NCBI RefSeq assembly: GCF_902499175.1
Contig: NZ_CABVQC010000011.1
Location: forward strand, 62,001-126,000
Length of the DNA: 64,000 nucleotides
Source of the DNA: Burkholderia aenigmatica
GTDB lineage: Bacteria > Pseudomonadota > Gammaproteobacteria > Burkholderiales > Burkholderiaceae
Direction: 5' to 3'
Positions 55,820 through 64,000 of the stretch are shown piece by piece. Positions within the stretch are counted from its first letter, which is position 1. Each line of letters starts with the position of its first letter. The notes beneath the pieces are model-generated. The model made no database searches. It was not told where the DNA came from and saw only the letters and a program-made list of their open reading frames with translations. The translations under genes and the position numbers were made by a program.

Positions 55820-56051
55820 TCGACTCCCCCTGCGGCGGTGCGCGGGCTTTCCGCCTGCGCGCCGCCGTCTCCGGTCCGGCATGGCCCGCGGGCCCGTTCG
55901 CACCGGCGCCAGCCCGCGCCGCGCATGAACGCCCCGCAGCCCGCCCCGGTCGTTCGAACCGGGCGATGCCGGCCGGCAGGCAGGCGCCGCTGCTCCGTCG
56001 GAGCGCGGCGCACCTCAAGCCGGTGCCGATATTCCCCTAGGAGACAAGCCC

Positions 56052-57677
56052 ATGCCAGGCCAAGGCAACGCTCAACCGTCTGTCCCGCTTTCCCGTTCCG
56101 CGCACCCCGACGCGGGTCACGGCAAGTTCAAGAAACAGCTGTCGCTGACCGATCTCACGTTCATCGGTCTCGGCGCCATTTTCGGTTCGGGGTGGCTGTT
56201 CGCCGCGAGTCACGTTTCGACGATCGCGGGCCCGGCCGGCATCTTCTCGTGGCTGCTCGGCGGCTTCGCGGTGCTGCTGCTCGGCATCGTCTACTGCGAA
56301 CTCGGCGCCGCGCTGCCGCGCGCGGGCGGCGTGGTCCGCTACCCGGTGTTCTCGCACGGCCCGCTGCTCGGCTACCTGATGGGCTTCATCACGCTGATCG
56401 CCTTTTCGAGCCTGATCGCGATCGAAGTCGTCGCCGCGCGCCAGTATGCGGCCGCGTGGTTTCCCGGCCTGACCGTCGAAGGATCGAGCGACCCGACCAC
56501 GCTCGGCTGGCTCGTGCAGGCCGCGCTGCTCTGCTTCTTCTTTTACCTGAACTATTCGAGCGTGAAGACGTTCGCGAAGGCGAACAACATCATCAGCATC
56601 TTCAAGTTCATCGTGCCGCTGTCGGTGATCGCGGTGCTGTTCACGTTCTTCAAACCCGCGAACCTGACCCTGCACGGCTTCGCGCCGTTCGGCATGCCGG
56701 GCATCGAGATGGCGGTGTCGGCGGGCGGCATCATCTTCGCGTATCTCGGGCTCACGCCGATCGTGTCGGTCGCGAGCGAAGTACGCAATCCGCAGCGCAC
56801 GATCCCGATCGCGCTGATCCTGTCGATCCTGCTGTCGACGCTGATCTACGTGCTGCTGCAACTCGCGTTCATCGGTAGCATCCCGACGGCCATGCTCGCC
56901 GCCGGCTGGCACGACGTGAGCAAGGCGTTCTCGCTGCCGTACCGCGACATCGCGCTGGCGCTCGGCGTCGGCTGGCTCGCGGTGATGGTCGTCGCCGACG
57001 CGATGATCTCGCCGAGCGGCTGCGGCAACATCTACATGAACGCGACGCCGCGCGTCGTCTACGGCTGGGCGAAGACGGGCACCTTCTTCAAGGTGTTCAC
57101 GCGCGTCGACGAAGCGTCGGGCATCCCGCGCGCGGGCCTGTGGCTCACGTTCGGCCTCTCGATCTTCTGGACGCTGCCGTTCCCGTCGTGGGAAGCGCTG
57201 ATCAACATCGTGTCGGCCGCGCTGGTGCTCAGCTACGCGGTCGCGCCGGTGTCGGTCGCCGCGCTACGCCGCACCGCGCCCGACCTGCCGCGGCCGTTCC
57301 GCGCGGTCGCGTTCGGCGTCACCGGCCCCGCGTCGTTCGTGATCGCCGCGCTGATCGTCTACTGGTCGGGCTGGAGCACGGTGTCCTGGCTGCTCGGCCT
57401 GCAGATCGTGATGTTCGTGATCTATCTCGCGTGCCGCCGCTGGGTGCCGACCGCCCACCTGAGCCTCGCCGAACAAGTGCGCTCGTCCGCGTGGCTGATC
57501 GCGTTCTATGCCGCGATGATCGTGCTGTCGTATCTCGGCGGCTTCGGCGGCACCGGCCAGCTTGCGCATCCGTACGACACGGTCGTCGTCGCGGCCGTCG
57601 CGCTCGTCATCTACTACTGGGGTGCGAATACCGGCGTGCGCGCCGACAAGCTGCAACTCGACGACGACGAGGACTGA
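56052..57677 (+). CDS. APC-family amino-acid permease (probable hydroxyproline uptake)
   Basis: A 541-residue transporter with 12-14 helices. The first helix starts DLTFIGLGAIFGSGWLF, the APC family unwound-helix motif, and SLIAIEVVAARQYAA and GGIIFAYLGLTPIVSVASEV also match. The location between the deaminase and dehydrogenase genes suggests proline or hydroxyproline import. A hydrophilic C-terminal tail of about 20 residues is acidic. Start: ATG 56052, after AGGAGACA. Confidence 0.8.
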   Translation: MPGQGNAQPSVPLSRSAHPDAGHGKFKKQLSLTDLTFIGLGAIFGSGWLFAASHVSTIAGPAGIFSWLLGGFAVLLLGIVYCELGAALPRAGGVVRYPVFSHGPLLGYLMGFITLIAFSSLIAIEVVAARQYAAAWFPGLTVEGSSDPTTLGWLVQAALLCFFFYLNYSSVKTFAKANNIISIFKFIVPLSVIAVLFTFFKPANLTLHGFAPFGMPGIEMAVSAGGIIFAYLGLTPIVSVASEVRNPQRTIPIALILSILLSTLIYVLLQLAFIGSIPTAMLAAGWHDVSKAFSLPYRDIALALGVGWLAVMVVADAMISPSGCGNIYMNATPRVVYGWAKTGTFFKVFTRVDEASGIPRAGLWLTFGLSIFWTLPFPSWEALINIVSAALVLSYAVAPVSVAALRRTAPDLPRPFRAVAFGVTGPASFVIAALIVYWSGWSTVSWLLGLQIVMFVIYLACRRWVPTAHLSLAEQVRSSAWLIAFYAAMIVLSYLGGFGGTGQLAHPYDTVVVAAVALVIYYWGANTGVRADKLQLDDDED

Positions 57678-57752
57678 CGCATCCGCGCCCTTTCCCATGA
57701 TCCCTTCGGCCGGGCGCCCTACGCCCGGCCCCTGCTTTTTCCGAGGAAAACC

Positions 57753-59336
57753 ATGCAACTCACAGGTCAGCTCCTGATCGGCCAGTCCGCCGTTGCCGGA
57801 CAGAACGGCACCCTTCACGCGATCGCCGCCGCAACCGGCGAACGGCTCGAACCCGCCTTCGGCGGCGCGAGCCTGCACGACCTGGAGACGGCCTGCGCGC
57901 TCGCCGACGACGCATTCGACACGTATCGCGAAACGTCGCTCGAAGCCCGCGCCGCGTTTCTCGACGCGATCGGCCGCCACATCATGGCGCTCGGCGACGC
58001 CCTGATCGAGCGCTGCGTCATCGAAACGGGCCTGCCGCGCGCCCGTATCGAAGGCGAGCGCGGCCGCACGGTCGGCCAGCTCGCGCTGTTCGCGTCGCTC
58101 GTGCGCGACGGCGGCTTTCTCGACGCGCGGATCGATCCTGCGCGCCCCGAGCGCAAGCCGCTGCCGCGCGTCGACCTGCGCCTGCGCAATGTCGCGGTCG
58201 GGCCCGTCGCCGTGTTCGGCGCGTCGAACTTCCCGCTCGCGTTCTCGGTCGCCGGCGGCGATACGGCTTCGGCGCTCGCGGCCGGCTGCCCGGTGATCGT
58301 CAAGGCGCATTCGGCACACCCGGGCACGTCGGAACTCGTCGGCCGCGCGATCCAGCAGGCCGCGCGCGAATGCGGGATGCCGGCCGGCGTGTTCTCGCTG
58401 CTGTTCGACGCGTCGCGCGAGATCGGCCAGGCACTCGTCGCCGATCCGCGCATCAAGGCCGTCGGCTTCACCGGCTCGCGCCGTGGCGGCGTCGCGCTGA
58501 TGCACATCGCGGCCGCGCGCCCCGAGCCGATTCCCGTCTATGCGGAAATGAGCTCGATCAATCCGGTACTGCTGTTTCCCGCCGCGCTCGACGCGCGGCA
58601 CGACGCGATCGCCCCGCAGTTCGTTGCATCGCTCACGCTCGGCGCCGGCCAGTTCTGCACGAACCCGGGCCTCGTGCTCGCGGTCGACGGCCCCGCGCTG
58701 CGCGCATTCGAGGAAACGGCCACCACCGCGGTTCGCGCAGCGCCCGCGCAAACCATGCTGACGCCGCACATCCACGCCAGCTACGAACAGGGCGTCGCGA
58801 CGCTGCGCGATCACGCGGCCGTCGAGCTGCTCGCACAAGGCGCCGAAGGCAACCGCCTGCAGGCCCGCGCGGCACTGCTCGCAACCTCGGCCGACGCTTT
58901 CATCGCGCATCCCGAGTTGCGCGACGAAGTGTTCGGCCCCGCGTCGCTGATCGTGCGTTGCCCGGACGCCGACACGCTGCATCGCGTGCTGAAGTCGCTC
59001 GAAGGCCAGCTGACGATCGCCGCGCATCTCTCCGACGGCGACGCACCGCTGTTCGCCGCGCTGCGACCGATGCTCGAGCGCAAGGCCGGCCGCATTCTCG
59101 TCAACGGCTTCGGCACGGGCGTCGAGGTCGGTCATGCGATGGTGCACGGCGGCCCGTTCCCGGCCACCTCCGACACGCGCACGACGTCGGTCGGCGCGCG
59201 CGCGATCGAACGCTTCCTGCGCCCCGTGTCGTATCAGGACCTGCCGGACGCGCTGCAGCCGGACGCGATCCGCAACGGCAATCCGCTGAACGTGCCGCAA
59301 CGCATCGACGGCGTGCCCGCGCCGCGGGAGGCGTGA
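57753..59336 (+). CDS. 2-oxoglutarate semialdehyde dehydrogenase (KGSADH)
   Basis: A 527-residue aldehyde dehydrogenase. The catalytic cysteine is Cys302 ([10 protein letters not shown]), with [15 protein letters not shown] and GFTGSRRGG as the NAD(P)-binding loops. The long N-terminal and the GASNFPLAF variant mark 2,5-dioxovalerate dehydrogenases, which oxidise the semialdehyde to 2-oxoglutarate. This is the last step of hydroxyproline breakdown. Gap to the next gene is 1 bp (stop at 59336, ATG at 59338). Confidence 0.9.
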   Translation: MQLTGQLLIGQSAVAGQNGTLHAIAAATGERLEPAFGGASLHDLETACALADDAFDTYRETSLEARAAFLDAIGRHIMALGDALIERCVIETGLPRARIEGERGRTVGQLALFASLVRDGGFLDARIDPARPERKPLPRVDLRLRNVAVGPVAVFGASNFPLAFSVAGGDTASALAAGCPVIVKAHSAHPGTSELVGRAIQQAARECGMPAGVFSLLFDASREIGQALVADPRIKAVGFTGSRRGGVALMHIAAARPEPIPVYAEMSSINPVLLFPAALDARHDAIAPQFVASLTLGAGQFCTNPGLVLAVDGPALRAFEETATTAVRAAPAQTMLTPHIHASYEQGVATLRDHAAVELLAQGAEGNRLQARAALLATSADAFIAHPELRDEVFGPASLIVRCPDADTLHRVLKSLEGQLTIAAHLSDGDAPLFAALRPMLERKAGRILVNGFGTGVEVGHAMVHGGPFPATSDTRTTSVGARAIERFLRPVSYQDLPDALQPDAIRNGNPLNVPQRIDGVPAPREA

Positions 59337-59337
59337 C

Positions 59338-60360
59338 ATGTCCACATCCCCCGACGAAATCGTCCTGTCGCTCGATGAAGTCCACGCGCTCGCGCTGCGC
59401 GTGCTGACGCACAACGGCATGTCCGATGCGCATGCGCGGGCCATCGCCAACGTGATTACCCAGGGCCAGCGCGACGAATGCCATTCGCACGGCGTGTACC
59501 GGCTGCTCGTCTGCGTGCGTTCGTTGAAGAAGGGCAAGGTCGATCCGCAGGCCGTGCCGACGCTGCGGCGGCTGTCGTCGTCGATCGTCGCGGTCGACGC
59601 GCATCGCGGCTTCTCGCTGCTGAGCTTCGAAACGGGCCTGCCCGTGCTCGTCGAGATGGCGAAGCAGCACGGCATCGCCGCGATGACGATCAACCACTGC
59701 TACCACTTCTCCGCGCTGTGGCCCGAGGTCGAGGCGATCGCGGCCGAAGGGCTGGTCGGCATCGCGATGAACCCGAGCCACAGCTGGGTCGCGCCGGAAG
59801 GCGGCAAGGAACCGGTGTTCGGCACCAACCCGATCGCGTTTGCGTGGCCGCGGCCGGGCGGCGTGCCGTTCGTGTTCGATTTCGCGACGAGCGCGATCGC
59901 GCGCGGCGACATCGAGCTGCACGCGAAGCAAGGCAAGGCGATTCCGCCAGAATGGGCGATCGACGCCGACGGCCGGCCCACCACCGACCCGAAGGCCGCG
60001 CTGCAGGGCGCGATGCGCACGTTCGGCGGCCACAAGGGTTCGGCGCTCGCGGCAATGGTCGAACTGCTCGGCGGTGCGCTGATCGGCGACATGACGAGCC
60101 GCGAGTCGATGGACTTCGACGAAGGCGTCGGCGCGACGCCGTGCCACGGCGAACTCGTGGTCGCGTTCGACCCGAAGGTGTTCCTCGGCGATGACCTCGA
60201 CACGGGGCTCGCGCGCGGCGAACGGATGTTCGAGTCGATCGTCGCGCAGGGCGCGCGGCTGCCGTCGCAACGACGCTTCGACGCCCGCGCGCGCAGCATC
60301 GCGAACGGCGTGCGGATTCCGAAGCCGCTGTACGACGAGATCCTGACGCTGCTCGACTGA
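59338..60360 (+). CDS. Ldh-family oxidoreductase (DpkA/LhpD type)
   Basis: A 340-residue NAD(P)-dependent oxidoreductase of the Ldh2/malate-dehydrogenase-like family. The family motif [11 protein letters not shown] with the catalytic-type His51, and [12 protein letters not shown] with [13 protein letters not shown] are visible. Members in hydroxyproline or D-amino acid loci reduce cyclic imines (Delta1-pyrroline- or piperideine-2-carboxylate), so a pyrroline-2-carboxylate reductase is likely. It starts 1 bp after the dehydrogenase gene. Lactate or malate as substrate is possible but less likely. Confidence 0.82.
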   Translation: MSTSPDEIVLSLDEVHALALRVLTHNGMSDAHARAIANVITQGQRDECHSHGVYRLLVCVRSLKKGKVDPQAVPTLRRLSSSIVAVDAHRGFSLLSFETGLPVLVEMAKQHGIAAMTINHCYHFSALWPEVEAIAAEGLVGIAMNPSHSWVAPEGGKEPVFGTNPIAFAWPRPGGVPFVFDFATSAIARGDIELHAKQGKAIPPEWAIDADGRPTTDPKAALQGAMRTFGGHKGSALAAMVELLGGALIGDMTSRESMDFDEGVGATPCHGELVVAFDPKVFLGDDLDTGLARGERMFESIVAQGARLPSQRRFDARARSIANGVRIPKPLYDEILTLLD

Positions 60361-60643
60361 TCGCCAGGCGCGGGGCCGGATCGCGCATTCATTGGCGTGC
60401 AACGTGCGATCCGGCCTTCTCCCGGGCCGCTCGCACGGGTGTACCGTAACCGCCCGGACGTTCCGCACCGGGCACGCCGCCCGCGCGGGTTGCCGGCCCC
60501 ACGAGCGCCACGCCCGCGGCGGCTGTGGGATAATCGTCCGGTTTGCCCAGGGCGCAGCTCAAGAGGTTGTTCGCACGGGCGCGAGAGAGGCCTTTATTCC
60601 CGTGCCTCCACCCTTTTCCCGCGATATTTCTTCAGCAACGACA

Positions 60644-62503
60644 ATGCCCATCTACCGTTCCAAAACCTCCACCGCTGGCCGCAACATGGCAGGTGCGCGC
60701 TCGCTCTGGCGTGCCACCGGCATGAAAGACGACGATTTCTCGAAGCCGATCGTCGCGGTCGTCAACTCGTTCACCCAGTTCGTACCCGGGCACGTGCACC
60801 TGAAGGATCTCGGCCAGCTCGTCGCGCGCGAGATCGAGGCTGCCGGCGGCGTTGCGAAGGAATTCAACACGATCGCGGTCGACGACGGCATCGCGATGGG
60901 CCACGACGGCATGCTGTATTCGCTGCCGAGCCGCGACATCATCGCCGACTCGGTCGAATACATGGTGAACGCGCACTGCGCGGACGCAATGGTGTGCATC
61001 TCGAACTGCGACAAGATCACGCCCGGGATGCTGATGGCCGCGATGCGCCTCAACATCCCGGTGATCTTCGTGTCGGGCGGCCCGATGGAAGCGGGCAAGA
61101 CGCGCCTCGCGAACCCGGTCACCAAGGCGATCGAAGTGAAGAAGCTCGACCTCGTCGACGCGATGGTGATCGCGGTCGACCCGTCGTATTCCGACGCCGA
61201 AGTCGCCGAAGTCGAGCGCTCGGCCTGCCCGACCTGCGGTTCGTGCTCGGGCATGTTCACCGCGAACTCGATGAACTGCCTGACCGAAGCGCTCGGCCTG
61301 TCGCTGCCCGGCAACGGCACGGTGGTGGCCACGCACGCCGATCGCGAGCAACTGTTCAAGCGCGCCGGCCGCCGCATCGTCGAACTGGCCCGCCAGTACT
61401 ACGAGCAGGACGACGAACGCGTGCTGCCGCGCTCGGTGGGCTTCAAGGCGTTCGAGAACGCGATGACGCTCGACATCGCGATGGGCGGTTCGACCAACAC
61501 GATCCTGCACCTGCTGGCGATCGCGCAGGAAGCCGGCATCGACTTCACGATGACGGACATCGACCGCCTGTCGCGCGTCGTGCCGCAGCTGTGCAAGGTC
61601 GCGCCGAACACGAACAAGTACCACATCGAGGACGTGCACCGCGCAGGCGGCATCATGGCGATCCTCGGTGAGCTCGAGCGCGCCGGCAAGCTGCACACCG
61701 ACGTGCCGACCGTGCACGCGCCGTCGCTGAAGGATGCGCTCGACCAGTGGGATATCGTCCGCACGCAGGACGAAGCGGTCCGCACGTTCTACCTGGCCGG
61801 CCCGGCCGGCGTCCCGACGCAGGTCGCGTTCAGCCAGGACACGCGCTGGCCGAGCCTCGACGTCGATCGCGCCGAAGGCTGCATCCGCTCGTACGAGCAT
61901 GCGTTCTCGAAGGAAGGCGGCCTCGCCGTGCTGACGGGCAACATCGCGGTCGACGGCTGCGTGGTGAAGACGGCTGGCGTCGACGAAAGCATCCTCGTGT
62001 TCGAAGGCACGGCGCACGTGACCGAATCGCAGGATGAAGCGGTCGAAAACATCCTGAACGACAAGGTCAAGGCCGGCGACGTGGTGATCGTGCGCTACGA
62101 AGGCCCGAAGGGCGGCCCCGGCATGCAGGAAATGCTCTACCCGACCAGCTACATCAAGTCGAAGGGGCTCGGCAAGGCATGCGCGCTGCTGACGGACGGC
62201 CGTTTCTCGGGCGGTACGTCGGGCCTGTCGATTGGCCACTGCTCGCCGGAAGCGGCAGCGGGTGGTGCGATCGGCCTCGTGCGCGACGGCGACAAGATCC
62301 GCATCGACATCCCGAACCGCACGATCGACGTGCTGGTGTCGGACGAGGAACTGGCGCGCCGCCGCGAAGAGCAGAACGCGAAGGGCTGGAAGCCGGCGCA
62401 GCCGCGTCCGCGCAAGGTGTCCGCTGCGCTGAAAGCCTACGCGAAGCTGGTCATGTCGGCCGACAAGGGTGCCGTGCGTGACCTGTCGCTGCTCGACGAC
62501 TGA
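60644..62503 (+). CDS. ilvD: Dihydroxy-acid dehydratase
   Basis: A 619-residue Fe-S enzyme dehydrating 2,3-dihydroxy acids in valine and isoleucine synthesis. Cys122 (SNCDKITPG) and Cys195 ([10 protein letters not shown]) align with the cluster ligands; Cys198 and Cys201 are nearby. The length equals known IlvD (616-619). The ATG at 60644 gives the family start ([13 protein letters not shown]); the open frame further upstream is non-coding in character. The 283 bp before it are a simple intergenic region. A strong terminator follows. Confidence 0.96.
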   Translation: MPIYRSKTSTAGRNMAGARSLWRATGMKDDDFSKPIVAVVNSFTQFVPGHVHLKDLGQLVAREIEAAGGVAKEFNTIAVDDGIAMGHDGMLYSLPSRDIIADSVEYMVNAHCADAMVCISNCDKITPGMLMAAMRLNIPVIFVSGGPMEAGKTRLANPVTKAIEVKKLDLVDAMVIAVDPSYSDAEVAEVERSACPTCGSCSGMFTANSMNCLTEALGLSLPGNGTVVATHADREQLFKRAGRRIVELARQYYEQDDERVLPRSVGFKAFENAMTLDIAMGGSTNTILHLLAIAQEAGIDFTMTDIDRLSRVVPQLCKVAPNTNKYHIEDVHRAGGIMAILGELERAGKLHTDVPTVHAPSLKDALDQWDIVRTQDEAVRTFYLAGPAGVPTQVAFSQDTRWPSLDVDRAEGCIRSYEHAFSKEGGLAVLTGNIAVDGCVVKTAGVDESILVFEGTAHVTESQDEAVENILNDKVKAGDVVIVRYEGPKGGPGMQEMLYPTSYIKSKGLGKACALLTDGRFSGGTSGLSIGHCSPEAAAGGAIGLVRDGDKIRIDIPNRTIDVLVSDEELARRREEQNAKGWKPAQPRPRKVSAALKAYAKLVMSADKGAVRDLSLLDD

Positions 62504-62583
62504 CAGGGGTAGCACGGCCGGCTGCTTGTAACACGTAGCCGGTCAGGCCGCGGGCCGTACGACCGCCCGCTTGCCCGACCCAG

Positions 62584-62610
62584 AAGCCGCTCTCCGGAGC
62601 GGCTTTTTTT
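62584..62610 (+). terminator. ilvD intrinsic terminator
   Basis: A 9-bp stem (62584-62592 with 62597-62605), TCCG tetraloop and T-run (62604-62610). It lies between ilvD and the leftward SH3-domain gene. Confidence 0.9.
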
Positions 62611-62641
62611 CGTTCTGCTTCGGCAGAAAGCGCCGGCAACG

Positions 62642-63484
62642 TCAGTGACGGAATTCTTCCGGGCCGCCGCCGCCGCCTCCGCCGCCACCGCCCCCACCGT
62701 GGCTTCCGCCTCCGTTCCCGCCGCCTTGCGGCCGCGCGCCGCCGTAACCACCGCCACCACCACCCGGGTGCACCGGTGCCGGCATCGAACGGCCCTCACC
62801 TCCCGGCGCGGGCGGCGGACGCATGACAGCGGCCGGTGGCGGACGCATGACGGCGGCCGGCGGCGGCGCTGCCGGTCGTTCACGGACGGCAGCACCCGGC
62901 ATCGGCGCAGGTGCAGCCGGTGGCGGCGTGCGGATCGCGCCATTCCAGCCGCCACGCGCAGCCGACGGCCGTGTGTCATGCACGGGCGGCGGACCGCCCG
63001 GTGCGACCTGCACCGCGCCGCCCGGTTGCGGGCGTCCCTGTCCCGGCGGTACGCCGCCCGGGCCGAGCCGCGGTTCCGCGCGGTGTTCCCACCGATCGCG
63101 GTCATGGAACCACGGCCGGTGACGGTAGTAGCGATCCCAGTACGCGCCGATCGCGAACCCCGTGATCGGCACGCCGATGATCGCGCCATATTCGAGCAGC
63201 GGCGCGTAACCGCCCTGGTACGGATAGTCGATCAGTTGCGCGTCGATCCAGCCGCGCACGCCCGGCAGCGCGACGTCGCACCACGAGTAGTCGCTCAGGC
63301 AGCCGAACACGTCCAGCGCGGTGCCCGGCGGAATCTGCGCGACGACCGGATAGTCGGGCGCCGGCCCGGCGAACAGTTCGGCCGGCGCGTTCGTGTAGCC
63401 GGTGCTCTGCGCCTGCGCCATGCCCGGCGCGGCCGCGAGGCCAAGCAGGACGACGCACAGACTTCGAACAATCGTGTTCCTCAT
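62642..63484 (-). CDS. Secreted SH3-domain protein with Pro/Gly-rich tail
   Basis: A 280-residue exported protein. A signal peptide (residues 1-26, ending AQAQS) is followed by a bacterial SH3 domain (residues 30-85: PAELFAGPAPDYPVVAQIPP and WCDVALPGVRGWIDAQLI), a membrane-near hydrophobic stretch (GAIIGVPITGFAIGAYWD) and a long low-complexity half with proline and glycine repeats. SH3b domains often bind peptidoglycan, suggesting an envelope role. The glycine-rich tail ends in a 10-residue glycine run. Length is variable in such families. It is read leftward, next to a similar low-complexity lipoprotein. Confidence 0.8.
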   Translation of the reverse strand: MRNTIVRSLCVVLLGLAAAPGMAQAQSTGYTNAPAELFAGPAPDYPVVAQIPPGTALDVFGCLSDYSWCDVALPGVRGWIDAQLIDYPYQGGYAPLLEYGAIIGVPITGFAIGAYWDRYYRHRPWFHDRDRWEHRAEPRLGPGGVPPGQGRPQPGGAVQVAPGGPPPVHDTRPSAARGGWNGAIRTPPPAAPAPMPGAAVRERPAAPPPAAVMRPPPAAVMRPPPAPGGEGRSMPAPVHPGGGGGGYGGARPQGGGNGGGSHGGGGGGGGGGGGPEEFRH

Positions 63485-63517
63485 GATGCTCTCCCGCGCG
63501 GTGCCGCCGCGCGCCGG

Positions 63518-63955
63518 TCAATGCCGATGCCCGCCCCAGCCGCCACCCCAGTGGCCGCCGCCCCACGGACGATGCCCGTACCCGCCGCGGCCACGCCAGC
63601 CGCCGCCCCAGCCGCCCCAGAAGCCGACCGAGATGGCCGGCGCGCCCCAGCCATACCAGCCCGGGTAATACGCGGGTGCATAGTATGGATAAGGATAGGG
63701 ATACGGCGGCGGATAGGCCGGCGCGACGTAGACAGGCGCCGAATCGGCCTCGGGCGGCGCAACCGCCGCCGACGTCGGGCCCGGTGGAGCGGTGCCGGGC
63801 GCAGCCGGCGTGACGGGTAGCTCGCGCTGCGTCAGCGTGGCCGGTGCCGGCGCGTAATACGGAGCATAGCCATACGGGCTCGTGTAATAACAGCCGCCGA
63901 GGGTCAGCGTCGTCAATGCGAATACCGCACACCTCGCGGCAGGAATCGGGGTCAT
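63518..63955 (-). CDS. Low-complexity Tyr/Pro/Gly-rich lipoprotein
   Basis: A 145-residue protein with a lipobox (LTLGGC, cysteine near residue 22) predicting an outer-membrane lipoprotein. It continues with a tyrosine/proline-rich stretch (YPPPYPYPYPYYAPAYYPG) and a Gly/Trp/His-rich C-terminus ending GGHRH, which might bind metal. No known domain. It is 33 bp upstream of the SH3-domain gene, same direction, so the two are probably cotranscribed. Confidence 0.75.
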   Translation of the reverse strand: MTPIPAARCAVFALTTLTLGGCYYTSPYGYAPYYAPAPATLTQRELPVTPAAPGTAPPGPTSAAVAPPEADSAPVYVAPAYPPPYPYPYPYYAPAYYPGWYGWGAPAISVGFWGGWGGGWRGRGGYGHRPWGGGHWGGGWGGHRH

Positions 63956-64000
63956 GTCTTGCTCCGGCAGAATCCACGCGCCGCCGCCGGGCGCGCGCCT

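Noticed and set aside
57264..59693. Leftward 809-codon frame antisense to the permease and dehydrogenase genes
   Set aside because: It covers two well-defined genes on the other strand and shows no protein family; codon-position shadow.

Overview
The window is high-GC DNA with dense, mostly overlapping or closely spaced operons on both strands. Gene content and codon use point to a Burkholderia-type betaproteobacterium, most likely a Burkholderia cepacia complex member and perhaps a secondary chromosome. Reasons are the strong G/C third-position bias, an intergenic repeat at 52464-52595 that I recall from Burkholderia genomes, and many catabolic clusters with few housekeeping genes. The organism call is inference; no marker gene such as rRNA is present.

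Layout. 268-6277 is an inducible aliphatic-amide operon: a leader with a two-hairpin ANTAR antitermination site and intrinsic terminator, amiE, amiS, a CbbQ-type AAA ATPase with its VWA partner, amiC and amiR. 6299-8017 holds an HxlR repressor divergent from a haloalkane dehalogenase-like hydrolase, with three copies of one 17-bp palindrome between them. 8105-17877 carries gamma-glutamyltransferase, a YdjM-like membrane protein, the large helicase Lhr with an in-frame hexanucleotide microsatellite, a YjeH-like exporter and a HigB/HigA-type toxin-antitoxin pair. 18005-22082 is the protocatechuate locus (pcaQ, pcaHG), split by a two-gene segment flanked by two copies of the pca control region. 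22544-24245 is an AraC regulator divergent from an alpha/beta hydrolase.

24284-33654 is one long leftward operon: RpiR regulator, isoaspartyl peptidase, a GsiABCD-type peptide importer, a DmpA aminopeptidase and a DppA D-aminopeptidase. Together these look like a system for importing and breaking unusual (iso- or D-) peptides. 34280-43166 contains a BCCT transporter, a methyltransferase, a lipoprotein phosphoesterase translationally coupled to a diheme peroxidase, a small gene behind a LexA box, a MocR regulator and a DUF2917 protein. 43319-44517 is a BigR/SqrR-type persulfide sensor with two YeeE/YedE-type half transporters.

44616-50900 is the 3-hydroxybenzoate/gentisate pathway (transporter, 6-hydroxylase, maleylpyruvate isomerase, fumarylpyruvate hydrolase, gentisate dioxygenase) with a divergent LysR gene. 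50965-60360 is a divergent trans-4-hydroxyproline pathway: epimerase, D-hydroxyproline dehydrogenase subunits, deaminase, permease, semialdehyde dehydrogenase and an Ldh-family reductase, ending at 2-oxoglutarate. ilvD and two low-complexity envelope proteins close the window.

No rRNA, tRNA, CRISPR array, insertion sequence or prophage gene was seen. The most unusual signals are the MoxR/VWA pair inside an amidase operon, the complete ANTAR leader, the duplicated pca control module around a foreign-looking gene pair, the 13-bp inverted arms in the hydroxyproline divergent promoter, and the SOS-box gene of unknown function.
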